This document shows, in pieces, positions 1-12,138 of a stretch of DNA of 64,000 nucleotides. The position numbers and the translations under genes are program-made. This stretch comes from Pyrus communis (Eukaryota > Streptophyta > Magnoliopsida > Rosales > Rosaceae): positions 8,360,238 through 8,424,237 of the forward strand of contig NC_084803.1 in assembly GCF_963583255.1 (NCBI RefSeq). Direction: 5' to 3'. Below the pieces are notes generated by a model that was not told the origin of the DNA, ran no database searches, and saw nothing but the letters and a program-made list of their open reading frames with translations. Numbering within the stretch: position 1 is the stretch's first letter; each line of letters starts with the position of its first letter.

Positions 1-2493
1 GAATGGTGTCCTACTCGATATGTTAATGCCTGTCAATGGAAAAGATCGAAACCAAACATCAAAAGTTGAAGAATATGAGTTTCAACAATGTGGCTCACAA
101 GGCCAGGAAACCAAATAAAAATCCTTTTCTTTACCTCAATTAAGATTGGTCTCTGTTCTCTGATTGCCATGTCACGGGCAGCATGAACTGCACCGTACAC
201 AGCAAGTGCATCATTACCATCTACTCGGATGCTTCGAATTCCATACGCCCGGCCTTTGACAACAACGCCATCACCTGCCCAAAGAAGAGGAATAAATTAT
301 TACTTTGCTTCTATGCATCAGCACTACGTTTGATAGAAATTGTAAAAATACAAGCAGAGAGATGGAATACTCCGAAACTGGTCTGATGTAGGTGTACTGA
401 TAGCCCATCCATTGTTCCGACAAAAGAATATAACCGGAGCCTCCTTAACAGCCGCAAAATTCAAAGCAGCATGGAAATCACCCTAACATAATTTGATTCA
501 TCAGAAAGGAACAACCAAAACCAATGACCTCTAACTTATAGGGACGCCCCTCCACAAAAACAGTGAAATGCTGGGCATCAATGGGATAAATGCAGAGGCT
601 ATAACAAGATTTTGAATCAACAGAAACATGAGGGACTTAATAACCTTGTTCGCCGCTTTTAATTATATTCGCCTAAGGCTATTAAAAACGTTGGAGGTGT
701 GAGCACTTTTAGGATGAAATTCAGTGGTAGTTTACCTCGCTTGTGCCACCATCACCAACATACGCGACCACACATGCATCTTTCCTGTCCATCTTTAAAG
801 AATATGCAGCACCAACAGCCTGTGGAAGTTGTGTGCTGCAAAGCAATATAAATTATTTGTGGGTGACCTTAATCATTTTAGTGAAACATTTGAAAATGGT
901 CTACACATCAGCCAAAAATAATCTCCAGCATAAAAAATTTGTATCTTACGCCACGGTTGATGCTATAGTTACATAATTGAGCTTGTTAGATCCATAATGG
1001 ATCGGCATCTGCCTGCCTTTCCCATAATCAGCTTTGTTACTGAAACACTGGTTTGCAAATTCTTGTAGAGTGAAACCGCGCCACAATAGCACTCCTGCCT
1101 CCCTGTACTGCATACATGTCAAAGAAAATTTCTCTCAGCACCTCTCATGATAAACTATTGAATCAACTGATGAGGAAAAAGGAATTGAAATCTTAATGAG
1201 TAGGAATGCAGGTGTGGCGTATTTAACTAGAAAGGATATTATAGAAAGTTCTTATATATGCGTATATGTGGTGGAAACCTGAGGAAAGACAATGTCGTCA
1301 ATGGTGAGTGCTGCCGCAGATGCAATATTGGTAGCCTCTTCACCAACTGTGGTCAAATAGAACGAAATCCTTCCTTGCCTTTGTGCTTCATAGAAAATGG
1401 TGTCCATGGTCTGAAGAGTAACCATGTTGGTATACATTTTCATAGCAACTTCCTTACTGACCTGTTTAAATTGGTAATATGTAAGTCGCAAGGTTACTTC
1501 CTATGGGTTATATTATATTCGTGTTCGTAGAAAAGAAAACGGAAACTCATTATTGGAAGCGAGACAGACGGAATTTCCAGTACCTCTACATAGTTGCTGG
1601 ACAAAATTTGGCTCCCATTGTCGTCAAGGACGCGATAACAGCATTCCCGCTCCTCAGCAGTCTCGGATATGAACCTCATTTCAGGAGTGAACTTGACCTT
1701 TCCTTCGGGAAACACTAAAGCCTGTAGTGAAGAAGCGATATTCTTCAGCGATTATATGTGTATATATGCAATGTGCAAGCTCACGGGGCCTCTCGGAAGC
1801 AAATTTATGAAATTACGCAAGACTGTCTCATCTTGTAATTCATCCAAGATATTAAACACCACCTCAATGGCGCCTTACTTGGTTCCTAAAGTGCAGTACT
1901 AAATCTCTCGGAAGAAATAACTGCAAGAGTGTTTTAGCAAGAAGGTAAAAATGCAAACTCTTTCACAGCTGAACATAACAGATCACGCGGCCCATCGGGA
2001 GTCATTCTTTTAGGTAATGATCAATCAATTCAATGTTGGATCATTCATCACGGAGCAAAATTTGACAAGAACATCTCTCGCTTCTAGTTTGCTATATTTT
2101 TGCTTCCGCTAAACTAGTCTAAATTCCGCCGCCTGACTCTGTCCTAAATCAGTGCTGCATTTCAACATAATCTAGTTCTTGTATAGAAAGAACAGGAAAT
2201 TAATGCAAGCCAGACGCAATCAAACTGGAAATTGAAGAGTAAACTCATAATTTATAACAGTAAGATACCTGATTGTGATTGCGATCAGTCGTATCCGAAT
2301 CCGGCATCTTTTCTGCATTGACGGATTCAAAACGGCGAGAGCAGAAGTTACTGAGATCTCCGGCTGCCGGGATTCGGAAAATTTGAGGAAATGAGGGAGT
2401 AAGTGGAAGTGGAGATTTTGGAGTCCAAGAGGTGCGACCGACCGATGATGATTTGAAATGCTTGATAATGGTGCTACCTGATTTCCTCATCAT
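1..2493 (-). CDS. BCKDHA: 2-oxoisovalerate dehydrogenase E1 subunit alpha, mitochondrial (3' end outside window)
   Basis: E1-alpha subunit of the mitochondrial branched-chain 2-oxoacid dehydrogenase complex. It carries out the thiamine-diphosphate-dependent decarboxylation of the 2-oxoacids from Leu, Ile and Val. Eight exons are read on the minus strand: 2493-2269, 1721-1584, 1461-1279, 1107-950, 835-736, 482-371, 274-135 and 29-1. All junctions are AG/GT and phases agree, giving about 361 residues; the family is usually near 470, so roughly 110 C-terminal residues lie left of base 1. Visible family motifs are [51 protein letters not shown], the ThDP-binding [30 protein letters not shown] and, at the edge, LTYRVGHH. 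The first exon is Ser/Arg-rich with few acidic residues, as expected of a mitochondrial presequence. Start is the first of two adjacent Met codons at 2493. Identity is very sure; the presequence boundary is not. Confidence 0.93.
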
Positions 2494-2775
2494 CTTCTTC
2501 TTCTGAAAATGTCCAACTTCACAGGGAGAGAGGTAGGGTTTGTTTAGCTGTCAGTGCATGGACTGTCGTGGGAGAACCAGTGCTCCACTTTGTACTACAT
2601 GGAATTGAGGATAAGAGTGCCAAATCAGTAGGACAAATAAAACAGCCGTTTCGGAACCAAACTTGTTTGATTACTATGGACCCACTGCCCACTACCAAAA
2701 GGGATCGATACTGATCTTACAACTCAGATCCCACGTGTCTCTTCTTCGTGTTTAACGATAAATTATTATGCGACG

Positions 2776-2941
2776 TATCCTTTCTTTTCAATCCATCAAA
2801 TCAAAGAAATGTGTCATTGAAATTTGATCTAACAATTAAGATTCATTTTAAATGTTATAATAATTTCAGTTGTTAGATCAAATTTCAATGATACAGATTC
2901 ATTGATTTGATGAATTAAGAGGAAGAAATCCGAATATTATT
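2776..2941. repeat. Foldback (palindromic) MITE, family A copy 1
   Basis: The two halves are inverted copies around about 2850. The left arm carries CATTGAAATTTGATCTAACA and the right arm its complement, extending outward through CATCAAATC / GATTTGATG to the edges. The core is shared with the elements at 22142-22339 and 56686-56888. No transposase and no clear target duplication were seen. Confidence 0.6.
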
Positions 2942-4268
2942 ATTTTCTATTATTAAGTGATACAGTAATACCACCTGACATTGCTGAGTGGTACTGTGGT
3001 AGTACATCTCGACTCATAATTAGCCATCTGTACTGCTAATACAAATCATCAACAAACTTAAAATTCTGCCGTTTAACAGCCAACATCACGTTAAAGGGTT
3101 TTCCTTTCGTTCGGGGGGTTAATTAATCTTTATGGCTCCGTCGCTGTCGCCGCCTCGAGATTTGACCACTTCCTTGTGGTCGCATGCTATTGAATAAAAT
3201 TGAAATTGCAGATGTTTGATAGAAATAAGAACTTTTTTTATTTTTGCCGTCGTAGATTATTATCATGCATAAAATTGACGACTTATTTCTCAAAATTAAG
3301 AATTTCTTAAAGAGGATTGAAGTGGATTTGATAGTAACCGAAGCAATTGAAGAAATAGTCGAGAATTGAGGCGCATCGAAACATCGATGGCTGTTTGTTT
3401 TCAATTCAAACAGTGGGCTGGCTTCCACCATCTTCTCCGATTAACTGGATTTGGGATTTATCCCATCTTCTTGATGTCTTTCATAATTATACACTTATAG
3501 AAAATATTATTGCAGAGAAATTGCAGATGCAAACGTAAGGCACTTGCTACCAGTCTCGCCACCGACAGTTCGTTAGTCAAGCTTTTGGGTAGCGTCGGCA
3601 ATATGGTAGTTAACCACCTTGTCTAGGGTCTGTTACTTCATAATTAACTGCAGAAGTTTGTGTATTAATGTCCACATGGCAAAATTTGAGTGGAGATGTA
3701 GTACCACTCACTAATGCCAGCTGGTGGTACCATATCATAGTATAATTTCTTGTGTTTAACAATGAAAAATAATAGCCACTTATACTACGGTTTTTTAGAT
3801 TAATATAATTTATCATTTTGGTTCTTAAAATTTAAAATTGATGAAAGTGATCCTGATTTGTTTATCATTAATAATTTTGTTAAAAAATCTCAGTTTAATA
3901 AAAATAAAATAACATAAATACCCTTTAGTTTTGTCAATAATTTTAGGCATTGAATAGATTAACATTGCTCTTTAATACTCTGTCTAAATTTCAAGGATGG
4001 AAGAAGAAAAATTATTTTTGGGTTAGAATCTAAATTTTTTAGACAAAATTTAGGTTTCAATTCCAACCATTATAGTTGCTCTAAATAGTAGTTGTTGGGA
4101 GAGAAGATCAGTACAAATCTAACTCGTGCGCATAAATATGATTATTTTCTGCAACTACAATACAGCACCATCTATGAACTTTAGAGCCTTTTTTTTTTTT
4201 CTTGGAGAATAGATTTGTCATGTGATGAACTTAAAAAATCCAGAGTATCATGTGTGTTCCGTGAGCAC

Positions 4269-4758
4269 CAATGTCTTAAAAAACGTTAGGCGCTAGTCAT
4301 AAGGCAGATTGGGGCCAAGTGCTTAGGCGGATTTATGTAAATTTATAGTATATCTTGTAAATAAGTGACTATTTACACTTAAAAAAAATATACTTGTATG
4401 AATAATAAAAGACTGATAAAATGCAAAAATAGAAGTATAAGAATACACAAAGTATATACATCTAACAAGTTCAATATGTAAAAAACAGTAAGCACGTAAT
4501 CATGATGAGGAGTATTCTTGGATGATAGACTAATTGTTCTTGTTCATGATCCTTGCATTGGATTGGTATCTAGTTTGTTCATGATCCATTTCCATAAGTA
4601 TACCACCATAAAACTAAAAATGAAAAAAATACACAATTAATAATAATAATAAAAAAATCTAACCGCCTAGGACCACCTAGCTCCAGGCCGATTTTTCAAA
4701 ACGATTTGCACTAAATTGCGGCGAGCCTTTACTGCATAGGCCGATTTTTAGAACACTA
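4269..4758. mobile_element. Non-autonomous hAT-type element
   Basis: A 490-bp segment is flanked by perfect 8-bp direct repeats GTGAGCAC (4261-4268 and 4759-4766). Its imperfect inverted ends read CAATGTCTTAAAAA on the left and, in reverse complement, TAGTGTTCTAAAAATC on the right. An 8-bp target duplication is the hallmark of the hAT superfamily. There is no ORF, so it must have been mobilised in trans. Confidence 0.7.
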
Positions 4759-6019
4759 GTGAGCACACTAGAAAGTCCATGCATTGGTTTCAATAGGGAG
4801 TATCTCCATTTTTTTCCTAAAATCAAATTGATTGATAAGAGAATTGTTTAAGACTATCTTCAATCCTTAGGTTAAAACTTACAATTTTAAGCCCATAAAA
4901 TTTAGGTTTTAACTAGAAACGGCTTTTTTACTCCAACCTTTATGGGTTAAAATTTTAGCCATAGATCATTAAATAATGAATTTAGGCTTTTTTTTTTAAG
5001 TAACTTTTTTAAAAGAAAAAATTATGTAGACTATCATAATTTTTTATGAACATTTTAATCTAAAAATATTTAGATTCTGACAAATATTGAAAAATCACTA
5101 ACCGACACCATGAAACTCGTGAAACACTATGAAAGAATATGAAACACATAAAAGAAATTTTTTTTTAATTACTTTAGCTGTTGGATTTAAATTTGGACCC
5201 TTACATGTTTTTTTTTTACCGTTAGATTTCATCAAATTAGATCTTAACCGTTAGATTCAATAAATTTATAAATATAAAACTAAAAAAAAATATATATATA
5301 TATATCATATATACTAAAACCCGTAGGGGTTGGGTACTGTGGATGACCAGTGTCCGGACGGAACTGCCCTCGCTTCTCTGTTTTCTTTCCGTTTGTGTCC
5401 CTGTTTTCCACGAGGCGCTCAACTTATTCTCTCGACTTCGAGAGTCATCTTGAGTTAGGGTTTTGTTCCTTCGTTGCTTTTCTTGATTTCGGCTTTTGCT
5501 CTTTTCGTTTTGGCTGTTCTTTCTCCCAATCCTCTGTTTCCTGTGATAACCGTGCTTTCTTTCGCGGAAATCATATATACTAAAACATTTTTGTCCGGTT
5601 CCTTTTCTTTCCTGTTTTGTACAGTGATTCCTTTTCACTGCTTTTGGTCCATTTTTTTTCCCATTTCTTTTGCTTCTCTTCTTTCGTAGCCGTCTGCTCT
5701 CTCCTCTCTTCGCCTCTGTTGGTCTCAAAGTGGATAGTTTTGTGGTGAGTTCGTCTAATCTTGCATCTGCAACTTTTTTATGCAACTGTATGGATTGTGT
5801 TCTGTTCAATTTTAGATGTTAGAAGCTTTTAATTTTTTTTGGGTTCAATTTTAAATGGGTTGTTGCTTTCGGAGTTTTCGTTTGATGACAGAGATGGGGT
5901 TTTTGGGGAGAAACTGTTAATCCGTGAGATTTTTAGTTAGGTTGTGTTGTGGGTCTTGACAAATGGATTTTCGATTTGTAAATGGATTTTCTGTTGAAAT
6001 TGTTTCTCTTCTCATTTTT

Positions 6020-6021
<2 letters not shown>

Positions 6022-6055
<34 letters not shown>
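6022..6055. repeat. Poly(T) tract, 34 bp
   Basis: An uninterrupted run of 34 T in the putative 5' UTR/promoter block of SRPRB. It is probably length-variable. Confidence 0.9.
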
Positions 6056-6056
<1 letters not shown>

Positions 6057-7248
6057 TGCCATCGGGTTTTGCATGTGGGTGTATAATCATGTTTTCTTTT
6101 GAATTTCAGGGGATTCAGGTTTTTATTTTTCTGGAACTTTTGTCTGCAGCTTTGGAAGACATTTGTGCTTAAGGTGAGAAACTTTGGTTGCTTGCTTTTG
6201 GGTTTTGTTGTAGAATTATTTTTTTTTAATTTTTTTTATTTTTTAAGAGTTACATTCGTGGGAATTCATTTGGTCTTCTTTTTTCCTGCATCTGAAAAAT
6301 GCCACATGATGTGAGTTTATAATTAAATATGAATATCAAAATGGGTTTTCTGTGCAAATTTTATTTCTGATTTTATAGAACCGAAGAGGATGTTAACAAT
6401 AACATTGTGTGATATGCGATCTAAAGTTCTTTGGTGAGTTATTTGGTTTTCTTGCCACATGGGATTTTAATACTTTTTTTTTCGTGGTTTGTGTGTGGTT
6501 TTCTGATGTGTTTTTATTTTTAATTTCAGAAAAAGTTAAGGATACGATCAAACGTTTACTGGTGAATTTTCTATTTTTCTGATTGTGTGTGATTTAATTT
6601 TTTTCAAGCTTTGGGTATACTTTTCTGATCTGCTTTGATTTTTAGTTGCAGCAAAAGTTGTTGCTCGAAATTTCCAGTTTTTATCTGCGGCTTTGCAAGC
6701 TCTTTATCAACAAGGTATATCATTTTTATTCTTTTTCCTGAATCTTTTGTTGGATGGAATCGTTTTTTGTTTTTGGTGAGTTCTTCTAATCTCGCATCTG
6801 GTACTGTATTTTTTTTTCCGACTGTATAGATTGTGTTTTGTTGAATTTTAAATGGTAGAAGCTTCTTGGGTTCAATTTAAATGTGTTGTTATCAACTCTT
6901 GAATTGCTTTCGAAGTTGTTTTCGTTAATCAATAAGAGATTCTGAATGCTTAAGACTTAAAGGTTACAAGTGAAAAATGAATTTGAGATTCTCTTTAGTG
7001 TTTAGACTTGAATTTTTACAAGTGATGAATTTGAGATTCTTTTTAAGAGTCAAATGTCCCGCTCATAGTGTTTCTTCCATAAGTTCTAAATCTCTTGCTG
7101 TAAGCTCCTAATACCCGTGTCTTGGTCTTCCCTTAGGGTACTTTCTCCCAAGCTGAGCTCCATTCCTTCTTTAGACATTCCCAAGGGCTGAAGAAGCCAA
7201 GAATCACTGCTACTGAAACTGAAAGTTTCCTAAAATCCCAAAAAAAGT

Positions 7249-9447
7249 ATGGAAGGATTAGAACTATTGAAGGAATTGGCAGAACAATGGAAGAAACAGG
7301 CAGAGCAATGGTCGTCTCACGCCCTTCAATACTTTCATCAGGTTCCACCCGAGCAGATTTATGCTGCTATAGCGGTCTTGCTATTCACCTCATTCTTACT
7401 CTTGTTGGGTACGTAATCTTGTAATTTATTTATTTTCAAAAGAGTCCACAGTAATCTATATATTTTCTTTTATCTCTGTGTTGTAGTAAGGTTGTTTAAA
7501 CGCCCAAAAGCTAATACCATACTGCTGAGTGGGCTTAGTGGCAGTGGGAAGACTGTTCTTTTCTATCAAGTAAGCGTTGAGATTATTGGATTTTGTTCTT
7601 CTAAACATTATATGAATCACTGCTTTGTAGACTCAATAGTTGATCCAATTTTCTAAATCGTTCATTAGAGTGACTAATGTCATACTTAGTCTTTAATATG
7701 TAATGCAAACAAAATTTATCTAGACCATATGACTGGTTATTTGCTCTATGTCAATTAGAAACTTGATTGGGTTGGTCCTGTGCTGATGTTGTATCCCTAT
7801 CTTTTTTTCTGATATAATTTGGAAGTCTATGTCTGTTTGAGATAATTTGTTGTTTAATGCTTGGAAAGTAATATATATAGAAATTCTAAATGCCTTTTAT
7901 TAATATGTCCATCTTTCCCTGTTTCAAGTTACTTTGGTGATCTATTTATGCCTTAGAAATGTTCATCTAACTTTTATGCCATGAGTTGATGCACATGCCA
8001 GCTTCGGGATGGCTCTTCACATCAAGGTACTGTCACTTCCATGGAACCAAATGATGGATATTTTGTGCTCCATTCGGAAAAATCAAAGGTATATTTCAGC
8101 CTCTTGTGCTCGTATGCAAATAACTATGCTCAAGCAATATTGCTTGTCTGTTTAAATGAGGGCAGAGTTTAACTTATCTGTTTGCTTTTGATATGTAGAA
8201 GACATTAGCCACATCATTTTCTTCCCTTTCTTTTGTACTGTTGTTCCGGTTGACTGTCAACTTGATCATGCTCACCCGTCTATTGGTTTTTAATGACAGG
8301 GTGGAAAGGCAAATCCTGTTCATCTTATCGATGTTCCTGGGCATTCTCGCCTTAGAGGCCAACTAGATGATTTTCTGCCTCAAGCAGCTGGGATAGTATT
8401 TGTGGTTGATGCTTTGGAGTTCTTACCTAATTGCCGTGCTGCTTCTGAGTGAGATTTCCTCTTTTCAGTAAAAAAAGCTACAATATGATATTGAAAAATG
8501 GCTACTCTGTTTCTATGTGCTTACATCCATTCTAGAGTAATAAAAATGTTAGTAACAAATGGAGGACCCTGAATTTGGGATGTATGCATAATTGCATATA
8601 GATGGATGATTTGCATGCAACCTAAGGTTTTCACCTGTAAAGGCTGACCCGTGGCACTTTATTTGCTAAAGGTACCTATATGATATTTTGACTAAGGCGA
8701 CTGTGGTGAGGAAGAAAATTCCAGTTCTTATTCTCTGCAACAAGACAGACAAAGTAACAGCACATAGCAAGGAATTTATTCGGAAACAACTGGAGAAAGA
8801 AATGTAAGATTTGAACTCTTGTAATTATGGGTTTCTTTTTTCTGATTGATTATAATGTTTTACTCTAACTTTTCAATTCTGTATGGGACTAAATTAACTG
8901 CTAGTTATATGCACTCGTAAATCATTTCCTGCATCTTCATTTTTTTAATGAGAAATATCCACTGTCTTCATGGTTTCCGAGGAAGATAATTCCTTCTGAT
9001 CAACATCTATGTTTTCCATAAGTACATTGGTTGGACTTTAAACTGTTTTGCTGTGATTTTCTAATTTTCATCCATGATGCATTCAAGACAAAATTTTCCA
9101 TACAATTCTCTGTTGGTTTTGTTTTGTAAAGTGTTCATTCGCCGACAGGGCTCTATGATACGGTGATTTGCATTCATTATTCTGTTTCTGCTTCATAAAT
9201 CTATTTCATTGTTCATTGTTCATTGTTCTGATACATTTGACATTTAACACCCTACAGTGAGAAGTTACGGGCATCAAGAAGTGCAATATCAGCAGCTGAT
9301 ATTGCAAACGACTTTACCCTTGGAGTACCTGGCGAAGTATTTTCGTTCTCTCATTGCCAGAACAAAGTTACAGTTGCAGAAGCGTCTGGTCTAACGGGTG
9401 AAATATCTCAGGTGGAGCAGTTTGTGAGGGAGCATGTGAAATCTTAG
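7249..9447 (+). CDS. SRPRB: Signal recognition particle receptor subunit beta
   Basis: Membrane-anchored small GTPase of the ER that tethers the SRP receptor alpha subunit and so helps dock ribosome-nascent chain complexes at the translocon. Six exons (7249-7408, 7487-7569, 8002-8088, 8300-8448, 8672-8803, 9258-9447) join in frame to 266 residues, a normal length for the family. A single membrane segment lies at about residues 39-53 (AAIAVLLFTSFLLLL). GTPase motifs follow: P-loop GLSGSGKT (69-76), DVPGH (121-125) and NKTD (183-186). The N-terminal segment is short and rich in Gln/Trp, facing the lumen if topology follows the family. Start is the first ATG of the exon that carries the membrane anchor. 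Upstream there is a long T-rich leader, possibly with UTR introns. Function is assigned from family motifs and is secure. Confidence 0.94.
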
Positions 9448-10340
9448 GATGTGTCGTCTCCTCCATTTGATGAGTTTGTGATACTTTTTCTTTAAGGTTG
9501 GGTTGAACATTGTCTCTTGATGATTGAAAAAACTGACTAGATGTGCAAAATGGGTTCAACTTTTTTTCCAAGGAAAGTGAAGGGAGGATGGAAGGAATTC
9601 AACAGAAAGGAAGAGAGAGCAATGAACAAATAGATTCATGAGACGTAATACCGACGACTGTTTATGGGTGATTTATTGTGCTTAAATTGATTGATTATGA
9701 TGCACGGCTCAACTTGCGCTTAAATTGTTTCGTTGATTTTCATACTGTATTTGCACGTTGTCGAAATCAGCTCAGCTTGTCGGAAATCCAGCATAGTTTT
9801 GCCTTTGCTGTTGTTTCCGACCACCATTTCACGGTTTCGGATTTCAAAAGAGCCATTGATATGTTATGCGTTCTTTTGAAACCATACACGAGTGAGTATA
9901 CTAGGGATTTTAGCTGGTGAGCCACTTCGAAGAATGAACAGAAAGAACTCCTAACGTGTCGATAAACTCTTAACAGTATTTTCTCCGGTCGTTCAACTTA
10001 ACCCCATGTTGCATGAGTGAAGTTTGCCTTATTTTCTATCGAATTCCTCACTCTTATGGAAAGGACCACTCATGCAAGGCCAAATCCCTCATCCTCTTGG
10101 AATTCAACTACCTCGTCCATCCAAGGAGTCCAATTCTTCCGATTCAGGAGTTGGATTTCTTATTTTGCGTGGGCACCGCCACTCTCTTGATTTCTTCAAA
10201 GTTAATAATCGCTTTACTACTCTGTAATCAAAATTTAATTCCTTGTTTCAATTCTGATTACGTAAACTCATCATTAAAGGTTTAGGGACGAAAACTAAAC
10301 TCGGGTAAAGTTTACGGACATTTGTCACAATTTTTTTTTA

Positions 10341-10489
10341 GTACAACGATATATTTTATACTAAGAGAATGGAGAGTTCGGCTAAACACACAATGGGTAA
10401 CCTAATTCGGTATAGAGTTCGTTATCTACGAGATTCAAACCTAAGACCTTTCACTTACTAGTAAAGAGGAATACCACCAACCGTTGTAC
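10341..10489. repeat. Short element with GTACAACG terminal inverted repeats
   Basis: The segment is bounded by GTACAACG and its complement CGTTGTAC and contains a phrase (CAAACCTAAGACC) that I associate with dispersed plant repeats. There is no clear target duplication, so the boundaries are tentative. Confidence 0.35.
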
Positions 10490-10699
10490 AAAGTTACTTT
10501 CTCACAATTTAAGCTACAAACAAATAACTAAAAGAAAAAGGCAAAACGACCTATTTGTAAGTTGGTTTGAGGACTTGAGGAGAAGTGGGTAAGAGGATGA
10601 TGATGGATGGATGGGGCCAGTCAGTCACGGGCCTAGTTAAGTTGCGTTTGCGTGTGTGTGTGTAGACATAGTCAACGGATGTAAAGTAAAAGGAGTGAA

Positions 10700-10825
10700 T
10701 GAATCCGATTGGCCACTGGGCATTGGTGGGGCCCACGTCGCGGCAGCCGGTAGTGGGTTCGCTTCGGGATGGGGCCGTCCCTGACCAGAGACCACCACGT
10801 AGTAATATAATATTATATATAGAAT
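10700..10825 (+). promoter_or_regulatory. Promoter-like block without an assigned gene
   Basis: A locally GC-rich stretch holds two ATTGG (inverted CCAAT) boxes at 10708 and 10722, a GTGGGGCCCAC site of the TCP-binding type near 10726, an ACGT core, and a TATATATA box at 10814-10821. Spacing is right for a plus-strand promoter with a start near 10850. No recognisable protein gene follows. The transcript, if any, could be a non-coding RNA or a small-peptide mRNA. Confidence 0.35.
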
Positions 10826-12064
10826 TCACGGGCGCTACAACCCTTCATGCTTGCATGCATGACATGTTGATTCTTTCTTGATCCAGACAAAAGCAAGTCT
10901 GTAACAGCAAGAAGTAGAATTAGATGAAACGAGAGCCACGAATTAAGAAACCTAATCATTCACAAGCTCGACTTAATTAAGATCCAACGCCAATGAACGT
11001 CATCTTACCTCTCTTTCTGTCTGTTTGTCCTGCTCTCTCGATCGTTCTCCTCCACAGAAAATATTCACCCGTCCCATGCCATCATTTTCATTTCTTTTCT
11101 TCTTCTTTTTCCCTTCAAATTTCAATGGACAGGGAAATGTGGAGGAAGGGCAACCTTCTACTTGCGCTATTGCATATGAAGGGTTGTCAAATCAGTTCAT
11201 TGGGTTATTAACACATACTTATTAAGATCTGTTTAATTTGATATCACCATAATATTTACGTGAGGTTGGTAGTGATGATGATGGTGCAATGTGAAATCAA
11301 ACTAAATAAATTTTAACATGTACCCATTAACAACGTAATAGGTTGATTTGCTACCTTTATGCATATGTATATGTCTATTTTGTTGAAATGAAAACTCCTT
11401 AAAATCGTAGTATTTTGAAAGTAGATGAGAAGGACTTTTTGTTTTGTAAAAATTAGAAGCGGATTATCTCATTTGAAAATGATTGGAATGATCATAACGT
11501 TTCTTTTTAAGTAATTTATCTCCTACTTTCAAATTAATTACAAAATTTTCATTTCAAAACGAAGCCGTAGGGATAAATCCTACCAGTACATAGGGTATAA
11601 CATGATTTCATCTCAGCCACAAATTGACGGCCCAACGGGGCCCCTGGTTTATGCCCTTGCTCAAGTCCCTAGCTGAGCTAGGGGACCTGCACTCCTACTC
11701 CTACACATAATTCCAAATTGATGATGTGGGCACTTACTCTAAATTTAATTACCTAATTAAACATGAATTTCATCAATTAACAGCAGGGTTCTTAGAGTAA
11801 CAAAACAAAACAAAAAACAGAATAGTAGATAGCAATCATCTTTAATTTTAACCACCTCGAAAGCCATTTTTGTTTTGTTTTAGTTAATTAATTAGCATTT
11901 CAAGTTTAAGAAAATTATTAACAATATTTCTCCAGAAATAAAGGCTTTGATAATTAGGTTCCAGCTGGATGTAAAGTGTTAACACAGCATTATCGCATGG
12001 TCCCAAGGATAAGCGATCGCTAGCAGACAAATACGATGTCGTATAATGTAGAAACAAAACAAAC

Positions 12065-12069
<5 letters not shown>

Positions 12070-12132
<63 letters not shown>
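12070..12132. repeat. (AT)n microsatellite, about 63 bp
   Basis: About 31 uninterrupted AT units, likely polymorphic in length. It lies about 1.4 kb upstream of the ABCG5-like start codon. Confidence 0.95.

Positions 12133-12138
<6 letters not shown>

Larger units (their letters stand above)
2494..7248. other. Intergenic region between BCKDHA and SRPRB
   Basis: No coding sequence is supported here. The left part is the promoter side of the minus-strand BCKDHA gene. It holds a foldback element (2776-2941), an AT-rich stretch, a hAT-type MITE (4269-4758) and, from about 5300, a T-rich block that is probably promoter, 5' UTR and possibly UTR introns of the plus-strand SRPRB gene. That block includes a 34-T run at 6022-6055 and two related copies of a segment of about 140 bp (5741-5880 and 6770-6925). 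Confidence 0.7.

Noticed and set aside
5305..5340. Firm Helitron call
   Set aside because: Only a 5'-end-like motif is seen. No CTRR end with a hairpin was found, so it is kept as a hypothesis in the findings.
5237..5809. 190-codon minus-strand ORF rich in Lys/Arg
   Set aside because: It is the antisense of the T-rich SRPRB leader block. Composition explains the basic residues, and it has no recognisable domain.
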